This document shows positions 1 through 6,662 of a DNA stretch of 9,071 nucleotides, piece by piece. Positions within the stretch are counted from its first letter, which is position 1. Every line of letters starts with the position of its first letter. The DNA comes from Spirochaetota bacterium (GTDB taxonomy: Bacteria > Spirochaetota > B62-G9). The notes under the pieces were generated by a model, which saw nothing but the letters and a program-made list of their open reading frames with translations, was not told the origin of the DNA and ran no database searches. The stretch lies in the NCBI GenBank assembly GCA_026990615.1, contig JALXDB010000031.1, positions 1 through 9,071 of the forward strand. The letters are read 5' to 3'. A program made the position numbers and the translations under genes.

Positions 1-48
1 AAAAAAAAATATAAACCTAAATATAAACCGCAAGATATTATTTTAAAA

Positions 49-77
49 TTTACAAATATTATAATTAACGTTATAAT
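49..77 (+). promoter_or_regulatory. sigma70-type promoter for the URO-D family gene
   Basis: TTTACA at 49-54 and a perfect TATAAT at 72-77 are separated by exactly 17 bases in a very A+T-rich leader. Transcription would begin near base 84, leaving a short leader with a GGAG ribosome binding site at 99-102, 8 bases before the ATG at 111. Spacing and box quality are close to the housekeeping consensus. The start site itself is inferred. Confidence 0.7.
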
Positions 78-80
78 TAT
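61..80. promoter_or_regulatory. inverted repeat over the -10 box, possible operator
   Basis: ATAATTA (61-67) and TAATTAT (74-80) are perfect inverted arms around ACGTTA. A perfect 8-bp palindrome TAACGTTA sits at 66-73. The element overlaps the TATAAT box, where a repressor would block transcription. The region is so A+T-rich that chance symmetry is a real alternative, and no regulator gene is in the window. Confidence 0.35.
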
Positions 81-110
81 TGGCGAAATCTGTTATTTGG
101 AGAACAAATA

Positions 111-1157
111 ATGACAAATTATGAGAGGGCAGCGGCCGCACTGAATCTTGAGCAACCGGATATGGTTCCAACCTTCGAGTTAATGATAGATGAAAGAGTT
201 ATAAAAGGGGCCTGTCCGAAGTGCAGTTACGAAGATTTTGCTGAAATGTACGATTTAGATGTAGTGCTCACAGGCACGCCATCACTGAACTACAGAGTGG
301 AAATAATCGATAGAGAAACAAAAACATTTAAAACAGAATGGGGTGAAATAAGGAGAGACACAGGCCAGACTGTATCCTTCCCTATGGAAGGGCCAATAAA
401 ATCGGAGGAAGACCTCGACAATTATACACCTCCTGACCCCCATGATCCGTACAGATTCAGATATCTGCGAAACCTGCTGGAGCGCTTTAAAGGAAGAAAA
501 ATGGTTGGCATGCATATGCACGACGCATTTAGCTATCCAACATACCTTAGAGGAATGGACAATCTACTTATGGATTTAATTATCAATCCAGACCTTGTCA
601 GAAAACTTGTCAGAATAGCAGTTGATCATACAAAAGAACTAATTAAAGAAGCGGTCTCTCTGGGGGCAGACCTCATAGTTTTTGGCGATGACTACGGCGG
701 CAATGATGGCCCCCTGATGTCTCCAAAGCATTTTGAAGAATTCTTTCTTCCCGGAATGCGCGAGGTAGTAGAAGCAGCTAAAAATGAAGGGGCTTACGTT
801 ATCAAACACACCGATGGAAATATAAACGCCATACTTGAAATGATAATCAATACAGGCATCGATGGTATCCACCCTCTTGACCCGGAAGCGGGGATGAACA
901 TAAAGGAGGTTAAGGAAAAGTTCGGCGACAGGGTGTGCGTTATTGGTAATATTGATACGGGTAAAGTTTTAAGCGAGTCGTCTCCGGATGTTGTGGAAGA
1001 AACGGTAAAGAAAACCATACTGGAAGTTGCCCCTGGAGGAGGATATATGATTGCCTCCGCCAATTCCATTCATTCAAAGGTAAAACCGGAAAACTACATA
1101 GCTATGCTTAAGGCTGCAAGAAAATACGGCAACTACAGCCATCTGGGATATGAATAA
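111..1157 (+). CDS. uroporphyrinogen decarboxylase (URO-D) superfamily protein, methyltransferase-like
   Basis: A 348-residue TIM-barrel protein of the URO-D/MtaA/CmuA superfamily, predicted cytoplasmic. Family features are the N-terminal YERAAAALN segment, FGDDYGGNDGPLMSP near residues 191-205, IKHTDGN at 231-237, DGIHPLDPEAGM at 251-262, VIGNID at 277-282 and GGGYMIASANSIHS near 309-322. It lacks the N-terminal arginine-rich substrate motif (RQAGRYLPEY type) of true HemE, so haem synthesis is unlikely. MtaA-type corrinoid methyltransferases bind zinc through His-x-Cys plus a later Cys. Here the matching site reads His233-Thr-Asp235, and the late segment has no Cys, so any metal site must differ. 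Many bacteria carry such orphan members with unknown substrate. GGAG at 99-102 supports the ATG chosen. The gene is preceded by a strong promoter and followed, 102 bases on, by a nucleoside hydrolase. Family assignment is firm; the reaction is unknown. Confidence 0.85.
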   Translation: MTNYERAAAALNLEQPDMVPTFELMIDERVIKGACPKCSYEDFAEMYDLDVVLTGTPSLNYRVEIIDRETKTFKTEWGEIRRDTGQTVSFPMEGPIKSEEDLDNYTPPDPHDPYRFRYLRNLLERFKGRKMVGMHMHDAFSYPTYLRGMDNLLMDLIINPDLVRKLVRIAVDHTKELIKEAVSLGADLIVFGDDYGGNDGPLMSPKHFEEFFLPGMREVVEAAKNEGAYVIKHTDGNINAILEMIINTGIDGIHPLDPEAGMNIKEVKEKFGDRVCVIGNIDTGKVLSESSPDVVEETVKKTILEVAPGGGYMIASANSIHSKVKPENYIAMLKAARKYGNYSHLGYE

Positions 1158-1173
1158 TAGAATTATTTTCATA

Positions 1174-1198
1174 ATTTTGCTAGCAAATAGCGCAAAAT
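1174..1198. promoter_or_regulatory. palindromic element upstream of the nucleoside hydrolase, possible operator
   Basis: A perfect 12-bp palindrome TTTGCTAGCAAA lies at 1176-1187. An overlapping larger pair, ATTTTGC (1174-1180) and GCAAAAT (1192-1198), also forms inverted arms. The core half-site TAGCAAA at 1181 recurs with a two-base insertion as TAGCGCAAA at 1188-1196. The element sits between the two genes, just upstream of the TATAAT at 1224. No run of T follows it on either strand, so an intrinsic terminator is less likely than a repressor or activator site. Function is inferred. Confidence 0.4.
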
Positions 1199-1223
1199 GC
1201 TACAACCACACCTCTTTTACCAC

Positions 1224-1251
1224 TATAATGATTAAAAATAATACCCGGGAG
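1224..1251 (+). promoter_or_regulatory. -10 box and ribosome binding site for the nucleoside hydrolase
   Basis: A perfect TATAAT is present at 1224-1229, but no good -35 box is seen at the right distance (17 bases upstream reads TACAAC). The promoter is therefore weak or activator-dependent, or the gene is simply read from the upstream promoter. GGGAG at 1247-1251, 8 bases before the ATG at 1260, is a clear Shine-Dalgarno site and fixes the start. Confidence 0.45.
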
Positions 1252-1259
1252 CCTAACCC

Positions 1260-2198
1260 ATGAAAAATATAATACTTGACTGTGATCCAGGACATGATGA
1301 TATGGTTGCAATTATTCTGGCCCTTTCAAGCCCAGAAATCAACCTGCTTGGTATCACAACAGTTGCGGGAAACCAGACTGTGGATAAAACATTCAACAAT
1401 GCACTTAAAATCCTGACATTGCTTGGTGTAAAAGGTATACCTGTAACAAGAGGATCGGAAAAGCCAATATTAAGAGATCTAAAGACAGCTCCCGAGTTTC
1501 ACGGTATTTCGGGGCTCGACGGTGCCGAACTACCGGAACCAAAAACCATGGGCATTCAAACAAACTCAATAGATTTTATTGTTGATACTCTCCAAAAATC
1601 AAAAGACAAAATATATATAGTGGCAACGGGCCCCCTGACCAATATAGCCATATCTATACTAAAAGCGCCGGAGATTAAAAACAGAATTGAAAGAATTGTA
1701 CTGATGGGAGGTGCCATTCACGACTCAAATATTACTCCATCCGCCGAGTTTAATATATACGTTGATCCTGAAGCCGCGAAAGTCGTTTTTGATTCGGGAA
1801 TTCCAATAACAATGGTTGGTCTTGATGTTACAAACAGATGTGTATTTACCTTTGAAGAGATAAAAACTTTAAAAAATTCAAAAAAATCTCTATCAAGAAT
1901 AATTGGCCACCTTCTCTGGTACTTTGCCCAATCCAACCTGAAGTACTACGGTATAGAAGGAGCTCCACTTCATGATCCCCTTACAGTCGCGTACACAATA
2001 AATAAAGATATTCTAAAAGTTAAGGAATACCACGTTGACATTGAAACAAGAGGTGAATACACTACAGGAGCAACAGTAGTTGATATATATGGAATTTCGG
2101 GGAAAAATCCGAATGCAGAGGTCGCCGTGGATGCCGATGTAGGAATGTACAAATCCATGATATTTGAAGCCATTAAATTCTTTGAAAAATCCATTTGA
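1260..2198 (+). CDS. inosine-uridine preferring nucleoside hydrolase family protein
   Basis: A 312-residue member of the nucleoside hydrolase family (IunH/Rih type), which hydrolyses the N-glycosidic bond of ribonucleosides to give free base and ribose in the cytoplasm. The defining N-terminal calcium-binding motif DCDPGHDD is at residues 7-14 (Asp9, Asp13, Asp14). VAGNQT is at 35-40, HGISG from His81, LMGGA at 148-152, and AEFN with Asn165. The late PLHDP segment at 236-240 gives the active-site His238 and metal ligand Asp239. All expected catalytic residues are present and the length is normal (about 310), so the enzyme should be active. Base preference (purine, pyrimidine or mixed) cannot be read from sequence by eye. 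The stop TGA at 2196-2198 falls inside or just before the start region of the decayed MBL gene, suggesting the two were translationally linked. Confidence 0.93.
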   Translation: MKNIILDCDPGHDDMVAIILALSSPEINLLGITTVAGNQTVDKTFNNALKILTLLGVKGIPVTRGSEKPILRDLKTAPEFHGISGLDGAELPEPKTMGIQTNSIDFIVDTLQKSKDKIYIVATGPLTNIAISILKAPEIKNRIERIVLMGGAIHDSNITPSAEFNIYVDPEAAKVVFDSGIPITMVGLDVTNRCVFTFEEIKTLKNSKKSLSRIIGHLLWYFAQSNLKYYGIEGAPLHDPLTVAYTINKDILKVKEYHVDIETRGEYTTGATVVDIYGISGKNPNAEVAVDADVGMYKSMIFEAIKFFEKSI

Positions 2199-3358
2199 AC
2201 TAATTGCATGGTCGAAAAAAGTGGAAATTCCCATTATAACACTTGAAAAGATTCTAAACAGACCTGTCGTTATCTCAGAAAATGTAAAGGTATTTTTAGC
2301 ATGGTTTGATTCATACGGAGCTAAATCCTCCTGTATATTTGTCGAAACACCCGATACAAACGTATTGATTGATCCCGGAGCAGTATCCATGCAGCTGGGG
2401 TTTCCACTTGAAGATTCAGAAAAAATATATCTAGAAGAATAGGCAAAACAGGAGATAAAACATTTTACCTAAAGAGCCGATGTAGTGGTGATTACTCATT
2501 TCCCCCATGACCATTTTATATACCCATCGTCTCTGCCAGAAGTATACCTTGAAAAGGAAATACTCTTAAAAGATCCAAATACATTTATAAATCTCTCCCA
2601 GTGGAAAAGGGCAAGGGTTCTCTATACCGAATTAACCGGCCTGCTGGACATCGATAAAAAATCTATATTCTAGCCCCCTGGACTAAAGGAAATCCCGGAT
2701 CCGTTAAAGGAAATTCCGGAAGCGCTGAAAAAAGATTTTGGAAGCTACACCAAAAGAAGAAAAGAGCTTCTAAGCCGTGGTTACAGGAGATTTCTAAAAC
2801 TCGCGGATGAGCTTTGGCGAAAAGAGCACTGGTTAGGAAAAATAAAAAAACAATAAAATAATTGTTCGTTTTATCGATGGAAAAACGTTTAAATTCAAAT
2901 CGTGTACAATTAAGTTTACAAAACCTATGTTTCATGGAATAGAATTTGACAGAATAGGATGGACAGTTGGTCTTACACTTGAAACTGCCGGCGGAAAAAT
3001 AGTTTTCACATCCGATATTCAGGGTCCATTCATCGAAGATTACGCTTTATGGATAATTTCCGAAGATCCAGAGCTACTGCTCATCGATGGGCCTCCCACT
3101 TATCTGTTCGGCTATATGATAAACAGAATTAATATGAGGAGGGCTGAACAGAATATCATAGAAATATTAAAAAATATCTCAACAAAAACAATCATATACG
3201 ACCACCATCTTGCAAGGGATCGTAACTTTAAAAAAATCCTGCACAATGCATTTACAGAAGCGGAAAATTACAATAAACTTTTAATACCGGCTTCCAACTG
3301 GTTTGGAGAAAAGACCATGGTTGAACTCTGCACAGAACACAGTAAAAACGGTGAGTAA
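2164..3358 (+). pseudogene. decayed MBL-fold metallo-hydrolase, UPF0282-like
   Basis: Conceptual translation gives one continuous MBL-fold hydrolase of the UPF0282 type, broken by in-frame stops TAG at 2440, TAA at 2470 and TAG at 2671. A +1 frame change follows in the 7-A run near 2845-2852. Removing one A joins KEHWLGKIK to NNKIIVRFIDGKTFKF. Segments in order: WFDSYGAKSSCIFVETPDTN with LIDPG (about 2305-2385), ADVVVITHFPHDHF (about 2476-2517), LLKDPNTFINLSQWKRA (to about 2622), FGSYTKRRKELL (about 2737-2772), then in the second frame KPMFHGIEFDR, FTSDIQGP, LLIDGPPTYLFGYM and IYDHHLARD. The zinc motif normally reads HxHxDH. Here it is H-F-P-H-D-H, so the second His is Pro, a single-base change from CAC. 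No ATG lies in frame at the front. Possible starts are TTG 2164 or 2182, overlapping the hydrolase gene, or GTG 2221. No Shine-Dalgarno precedes the ATG at 2927, so the 3' piece is not a separate gene. Confidence 0.85.
2683..2724 (+). repeat. two 21-base tandem units inside the decayed MBL gene
   Basis: Two imperfect in-frame units, 2683-2703 and 2704-2724, encode LKEIPDP then LKEIPEA, each around the core TAAAGGAAAT-CCGGA. A third, weaker LK follows. The 21-base period keeps the old reading frame, so this may be an ancestral slippage duplication and need not be part of the decay. Confidence 0.6.
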
Positions 3359-3378
3359 CGGGTAAATATCAATTATTC

Positions 3379-3396
3379 TGGTATAGCCTAATACCA
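3379..3396 (+). promoter_or_regulatory. small inverted repeat ahead of the galactokinase-family gene
   Basis: TGGTAT (3379-3384) and ATACCA (3391-3396) form a 6-bp stem around AGCCTA in the 83-base gap before the kinase. It has no T tail, so it is not a convincing terminator. No good -35/-10 pair is visible in the gap, so the kinase is probably read from upstream. The hairpin may be a processing or regulatory site, or chance. Confidence 0.25.
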
Positions 3397-3428
3397 TCTA
3401 CCTGCTTATATGAGTACAGTAAAATTAT

Positions 3429-3435
3429 GGAGGTG
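3429..3435 (+). promoter_or_regulatory. strong ribosome binding site that sets the kinase start at 3442
   Basis: GGAGGTG at 3429-3435 lies 6 bases before the ATG at 3442, which is ideal spacing. The in-frame ATG at 3427 overlaps this site and has no Shine-Dalgarno of its own. The later ATG is therefore chosen, which drops five residues. Confidence 0.8.
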
Positions 3436-3441
3436 CTGTTC

Positions 3442-4746
3442 ATGGTGAAAATAAATAAAAGAAATATAGACAATTTCTTGGACAGCAACATGTTTGCCAG
3501 TATAATTTTAGAACTCTACCCCGAAAGCAGGCAGGGTGAACATAAAGGTAGATACACACATGCTGTCAGAAAGTTTAACAAACTTTTCCCAAACAGTGAT
3601 GAACTCTTCATCTTCAGTTCACCGGGCAGAACGGAACTCGGAGGGAACCATACAGACCATAACGGCGGTATCGTTCTTGCCGCCGTAATTGACCTTGATA
3701 TTATCGCCGTTGTATCTCCCAGAAATGACACAACAGTTGTCCTTTACTCAGAAGATTACAGGGAGCCTTTCATTGTAAACATAGACGATACTAAAATTCA
3801 TCCCGAAGAAAAAGGAAAAACAGAGGCTTTAATAAGGGGAATTGCATCCAGAATCAAAGAGAAAGGATACAAGACCGGCGGATTCAACGCATACTGCATG
3901 AGCAACGTTAAAGTGGGCTCCGGGCTCAGCTCCTCCGCCTCTTTTGAGCTACTGATTTCAACAGTATTCAACAGATTGTTCAACAACTGTAGCATACCAA
4001 CTATAGAGCTCTGCCATATTTCCCAGTATGCCGAAAACGTATTTTTTGGCAAACCTTGCGGGCTTATGGATCAAATATCTATAGCCTACGGCGGAATAGT
4101 TGGAATCGACTTCAAAGATTTTTCAAATCCTTTGATAACAAATATAAAAACAGACTTTCCGGAAAAGGGATACGGGCTTTTCATTGTAAACACCGGCAAA
4201 GGGCATGAAAGTCTTACCGATGAATACGCTTCAATCACAGCCGAAATGAAGTCAGTGGCCGGCTATTTTAACAGAGATGTTCTAAGGGGTATAACATTGG
4301 GGCAGCTTATAGAAAATATACAAAGTTTAACACGTATGTTCGGCGACAGGGCCTTTCTAAGAGCATACCATTTTATTATGGAGAACAGCAGGGTATTAAA
4401 ACAGATAGAGGCCCTAAAAAACAGGAACTTTGACCTTTTTCTAAGGCTGGTAAAAGAATCGGGCGATTCATCTCAAAAGTGGCTTCAGAATTCTTTCAAT
4501 CCATCTGACCCGGCCTCCCAGCAATTAAATATTGCCCTTGCCCTTTCAGAGGCAGTAATTGGCCGGGACGGTGCATACAGGGTGCACGGCGGAGGATTTT
4601 CAGGCACTATACAGGTTTATATCAGGGATTTCCTGGTGGATAAATACACCAGCTTTATAGAGAATCTCTTTGGTAAAAACTCTATCTCGCCCATAAAGAT
4701 AAGAAATATGGGAGTAGTTTGTATAAACGATATGCCAGAACATTAA
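3442..4746 (+). CDS. galactokinase family (GHMP) sugar kinase, GNHTDH subgroup
   Basis: A 434-residue cytoplasmic GHMP-fold kinase, galK-like, expected to phosphorylate C1 of galactose or a related sugar with ATP. Motifs in order: the galactokinase signature SSPGRTELGGNHTDHNGG (residues 59-76, catalytic-region Arg63), the GHMP ATP loop VKVGSGLSSSAS (156-167), CGLMDQ (206-211) with the expected catalytic base Asp210, VNTGKGHESLTDEYA (249-263), and the C-terminal GHMP motif GAYRVHGGGFSGTIQ (377-391). Canonical galactokinases read GRxNxxGEHTDY. Here the sugar-contacting Glu is Asn69, while His70 and Asp72 are kept. This GxNHTDH variant occurs in a subgroup of bacterial galactokinase homologues, so galactose is likely but not certain as substrate. 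Length is slightly above the usual 380-400, owing to an N-terminal extension of about 50 residues. No galT, galE or lac gene is in the window. The stop is 15 bases from the convergent MCP stop, with no terminator hairpin between. Confidence 0.88.
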   Translation: MVKINKRNIDNFLDSNMFASIILELYPESRQGEHKGRYTHAVRKFNKLFPNSDELFIFSSPGRTELGGNHTDHNGGIVLAAVIDLDIIAVVSPRNDTTVVLYSEDYREPFIVNIDDTKIHPEEKGKTEALIRGIASRIKEKGYKTGGFNAYCMSNVKVGSGLSSSASFELLISTVFNRLFNNCSIPTIELCHISQYAENVFFGKPCGLMDQISIAYGGIVGIDFKDFSNPLITNIKTDFPEKGYGLFIVNTGKGHESLTDEYASITAEMKSVAGYFNRDVLRGITLGQLIENIQSLTRMFGDRAFLRAYHFIMENSRVLKQIEALKNRNFDLFLRLVKESGDSSQKWLQNSFNPSDPASQQLNIALALSEAVIGRDGAYRVHGGGFSGTIQVYIRDFLVDKYTSFIENLFGKNSISPIKIRNMGVVCINDMPEH

Positions 4747-4761
4747 TAACAACTTATACTA

Positions 4762-6453
4762 TTAAACTTTGAAGAATCCTACCCTATCCATAAGTGTTTC
4801 AGCCATTTCTGCAATCTTTTCGGCAGTCTCTGCCATCTCTCTTGAGCCTATTGCAATCTCCTGGATTCTCTCACTTATATTTTCCGTTCCCTTTGCAATC
4901 TCATTTATAGCATGCTTGTGTTCTTCGGTAGCATTCTTTATCTCTTCCGTCCTCTCTCTTACATTTTCAGCGTTGGAGTTGACTACCCTGCTCACTTCAT
5001 TCTGTTTCTCCATGTAGTTTGACAGTTCATCCATAACCCCGACAATTTCATTCACGCCTTCAATTATCTGACCGATCTTACTGTTAGTATTTTCTACCTG
5101 AGAAAAACCCCTCTTTATTTCATTAACATTGTTCTTTATCAGTTTATCTATCTCTTTAATACTTTCAGCCGTTTGGTCGGCAAGTTTGGATATCTCATCG
5201 GCCACGACTGCAAATCCTCTGCCTGCACTTCCCGCCCTTGCGGATTCTATTGAGGCGTTTAGAGAAAGAAGGTTGATCTGTTCAGAAATATCATTGATGA
5301 TCCTGATAATGTAATCCATCCTGTCGGAACTTTCCTTTATCTTCAAAATGCTTTCGTTCATCATTTTTAAGGATTCTTCCCCAGCTTTTGCGTTTTCTGC
5401 CATCTCATGGGTTATCTTCACGGAACGCTGAATATTGTTGTTTATCACTTCGAGGAGATCTGAAAGCTCTCCCATCTTTTTAAGCAGATCTTCGAGACTT
5501 GCAAACTGAGATATTGTGTTGTTCGCAATACTCTCCATTCCTGCCGATACTTCCTCTGTGGTTGCACTAACCTCTTCAACTGAAGCTGCCTGGCTCTGAG
5601 TTATCTCGGAAAATGAAGCAGTTGTTTCTCTCATATTATCCGATGAACCCAGCAGTCTGTTAGATATTTCGATAATATCCGAAATAACACCCCTCAGCTT
5701 CCTTACAAACTTGTTGAAATTGTCTGCCAGCTTGCCCGTTTCATCGTTGGATTTAACATCAATTGTTTTTGTTAGGTCCCCCTCACCCTCTGCAATATCC
5801 TGAAGCTTGTAAGCAATAATATTTATAGGTTTGACAATTTTTCTTAATAGAATAATTGTTATAACAAATACAAAGACAGAGATTCCCAGAAAACCAATCT
5901 CTATAGTTTTTGCCATCATAATTTTGTAATTAGATTTTTTATTGTAAAGTTGAACACTCTTATGTACAGTATTTTTAAGCTCAAGAGCCTTATCAAAGGT
6001 GATGTACTTTCTCAAAATCTCTTTTTCTTTAAGGGTTGTATTACCTATTATCTTTTCGATGGCCTGTTTATATGGATTCCACAGTTTGTAGACAGCATCC
6101 AGTGAAGCAAGAATATCAGGGTCTTTTGTAGGAGATAGGCCAAGCTCTTCATTTCCATACTTCAATCCATCCAGAAAAGTCTGGTATCTGTTAAGTTCTT
6201 CTTCAATTACCTTTTTCAGGTGTCTGTCTTCCGCTCCTTTTTCAAGACTATTTATATACATATTGGTAGCAAATCCAAGCAGCATAGATCTCATACGCTC
6301 GCTTCCCGAAATGTTAATGGCGTTTCCATCATCCTTCAGAAGATAAAAGGAGACGAGAGTTGTTCCCACGATAAGGAAAACAAGCAGCATAATGATAGAA
6401 AATAGGGTTAATATCTTCAAAAATATTGAACCAGTCTTCTTCTTTTTCCTCAT
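4762..6453 (-). CDS. methyl-accepting chemotaxis protein with NarX/PilJ-like sensor region
   Basis: A 563-residue inner-membrane chemoreceptor that would signal through CheW/CheA. After a basic N-terminus (RKKKK) comes TM1 (about 14-39). A periplasmic segment of about 145 residues opens with [12 protein letters not shown] (46-57), resembling the P-box-like start of NarX and PilJ-type sensor regions. TM2 is at about 185-204, a HAMP domain at about 205-257 (including [11 protein letters not shown]) and a long coiled-coil signalling domain from 258 to the end. The hairpin tip carries [16 protein letters not shown] and [17 protein letters not shown] (393-427), close to the universal MCP tip. No C-terminal NWETF-type CheR tether is seen. 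The start is ATG at 6453, set by AGGAGA at 6466-6461 seven bases upstream. A TTG six codons earlier overlaps that site and is rejected. It is divergent from the cyclase gene, and no other che gene is in view. The ligand is unknown. Confidence 0.93.
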   Translation of the reverse strand: MRKKKKTGSIFLKILTLFSIIMLLVFLIVGTTLVSFYLLKDDGNAINISGSERMRSMLLGFATNMYINSLEKGAEDRHLKKVIEEELNRYQTFLDGLKYGNEELGLSPTKDPDILASLDAVYKLWNPYKQAIEKIIGNTTLKEKEILRKYITFDKALELKNTVHKSVQLYNKKSNYKIMMAKTIEIGFLGISVFVFVITIILLRKIVKPINIIAYKLQDIAEGEGDLTKTIDVKSNDETGKLADNFNKFVRKLRGVISDIIEISNRLLGSSDNMRETTASFSEITQSQAASVEEVSATTEEVSAGMESIANNTISQFASLEDLLKKMGELSDLLEVINNNIQRSVKITHEMAENAKAGEESLKMMNESILKIKESSDRMDYIIRIINDISEQINLLSLNASIESARAGSAGRGFAVVADEISKLADQTAESIKEIDKLIKNNVNEIKRGFSQVENTNSKIGQIIEGVNEIVGVMDELSNYMEKQNEVSRVVNSNAENVRERTEEIKNATEEHKHAINEIAKGTENISERIQEIAIGSREMAETAEKIAEMAETLMDRVGFFKV

Positions 6454-6460
6454 AGCAGCT

Positions 6461-6466
6461 TCTCCT
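6461..6466 (-). promoter_or_regulatory. ribosome binding site of the chemoreceptor gene
   Basis: On the minus strand AGGAGA is followed after 7 bases by ATG at 6453-6451. This decides for MRKKKKTG as the N-terminus rather than the longer TTG-started form beginning at 6471. Confidence 0.75.
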
Positions 6467-6492
6467 GACAATCAGTTCATCCTTTTTATAAA

Positions 6493-6522
6493 ATTATAGT
6501 CTATACCTTTATTCAAAATCAA
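6493..6522 (-). promoter_or_regulatory. predicted promoter of the chemoreceptor gene
   Basis: Read on the minus strand, TATAAT occupies 6498-6493 and TTGATT 6522-6517, with an 18-base spacer. Transcription would start near 6486, giving a leader of about 30 bases before the ATG at 6453. The -10 box is perfect and the -35 has TTGA. The long spacer lowers confidence. Confidence 0.5.
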
Positions 6523-6568
6523 AAATTATTGAGGATTTTAACAAGAAATTAACGAACCTGTAAAAAAC

Positions 6569-6592
6569 AAAAATGTTGAAAAAAATGTCAAC
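6569..6592. promoter_or_regulatory. short direct and inverted repeats over the cyclase -35 region
   Basis: Two adjacent 12-base units, 6569-6580 (AAAAATGTTGAA) and 6581-6592 (AAAAATGTCAAC), match at 10 of 12 bases. The same stretch forms an inverted pair, GTTGA (6575-6579) and TCAAC (6588-6592), with an 8-base spacer. It covers the proposed -35 box of the cyclase promoter and could be a regulator site. In A-rich DNA it could also be chance. Confidence 0.3.
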
Positions 6593-6603
6593 TAGGATAA
6601 AAT
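6576..6603 (+). promoter_or_regulatory. predicted promoter of the cyclase-HEAT operon
   Basis: TTGAAA at 6576-6581 and TAAAAT at 6598-6603 are 16 bases apart. Transcription would start near 6610 and give a leader of about 50 bases. GAGGT at 6652-6656, 6 bases before the ATG at 6663, is the ribosome binding site. The boxes are good but not consensus. Confidence 0.45.
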
Positions 6604-6662
6604 GTTATCTACCTGCTAATAGGGCAAACATTTTTCGCCATACATGAATCCGAGGTATTAAA

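Noticed and set aside
1718..2390. Minus-strand open frames across the nucleoside hydrolase and MBL gene
   Set aside because: They overlap strongly supported + strand coding sequence, have no clear ribosome binding site and show no recognisable domain.
2440..2673. Stop-codon recoding (for example TAG read as an amino acid) to explain the broken MBL gene
   Set aside because: The breaks include both TAG and TAA, and TAA ends five of the six complete genes here. A frameshift and a lost zinc ligand are also present. Decay explains all of them together.
2927..3358. A separate small gene starting at ATG 2927
   Set aside because: It is the C-terminal part of the MBL protein, it begins mid-domain at FHGIE, and no ribosome binding site precedes it.
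3396..3409. Shared sequence ATCTACCTGCTTAT, also at 6607-6620 as ATCTACCTGCTAAT, both upstream of start codons
   Set aside because: An 11-base exact match plus three near bases is expected by chance several times in a window this size, and the positions relative to the promoters do not agree.
3427..3441. ATG 3427 as start of the kinase
   Set aside because: It overlaps the GGAGGTG that is ideally placed for ATG 3442 and lacks its own ribosome binding site.
4747..4761. Bidirectional terminator between the convergent kinase and chemoreceptor genes
   Set aside because: Only 15 bases separate the stops and no stem-loop with a T run can be drawn there.
4769..5314. Open frames on the + strand opposite the chemoreceptor
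   Set aside because: They are antisense shadows of a long, well-supported coiled-coil coding region and match no family.
6454..6471. TTG 6471 as start of the chemoreceptor
   Set aside because: The AGGAGA site lies within this stretch and is spaced 7 bases from ATG 6453.
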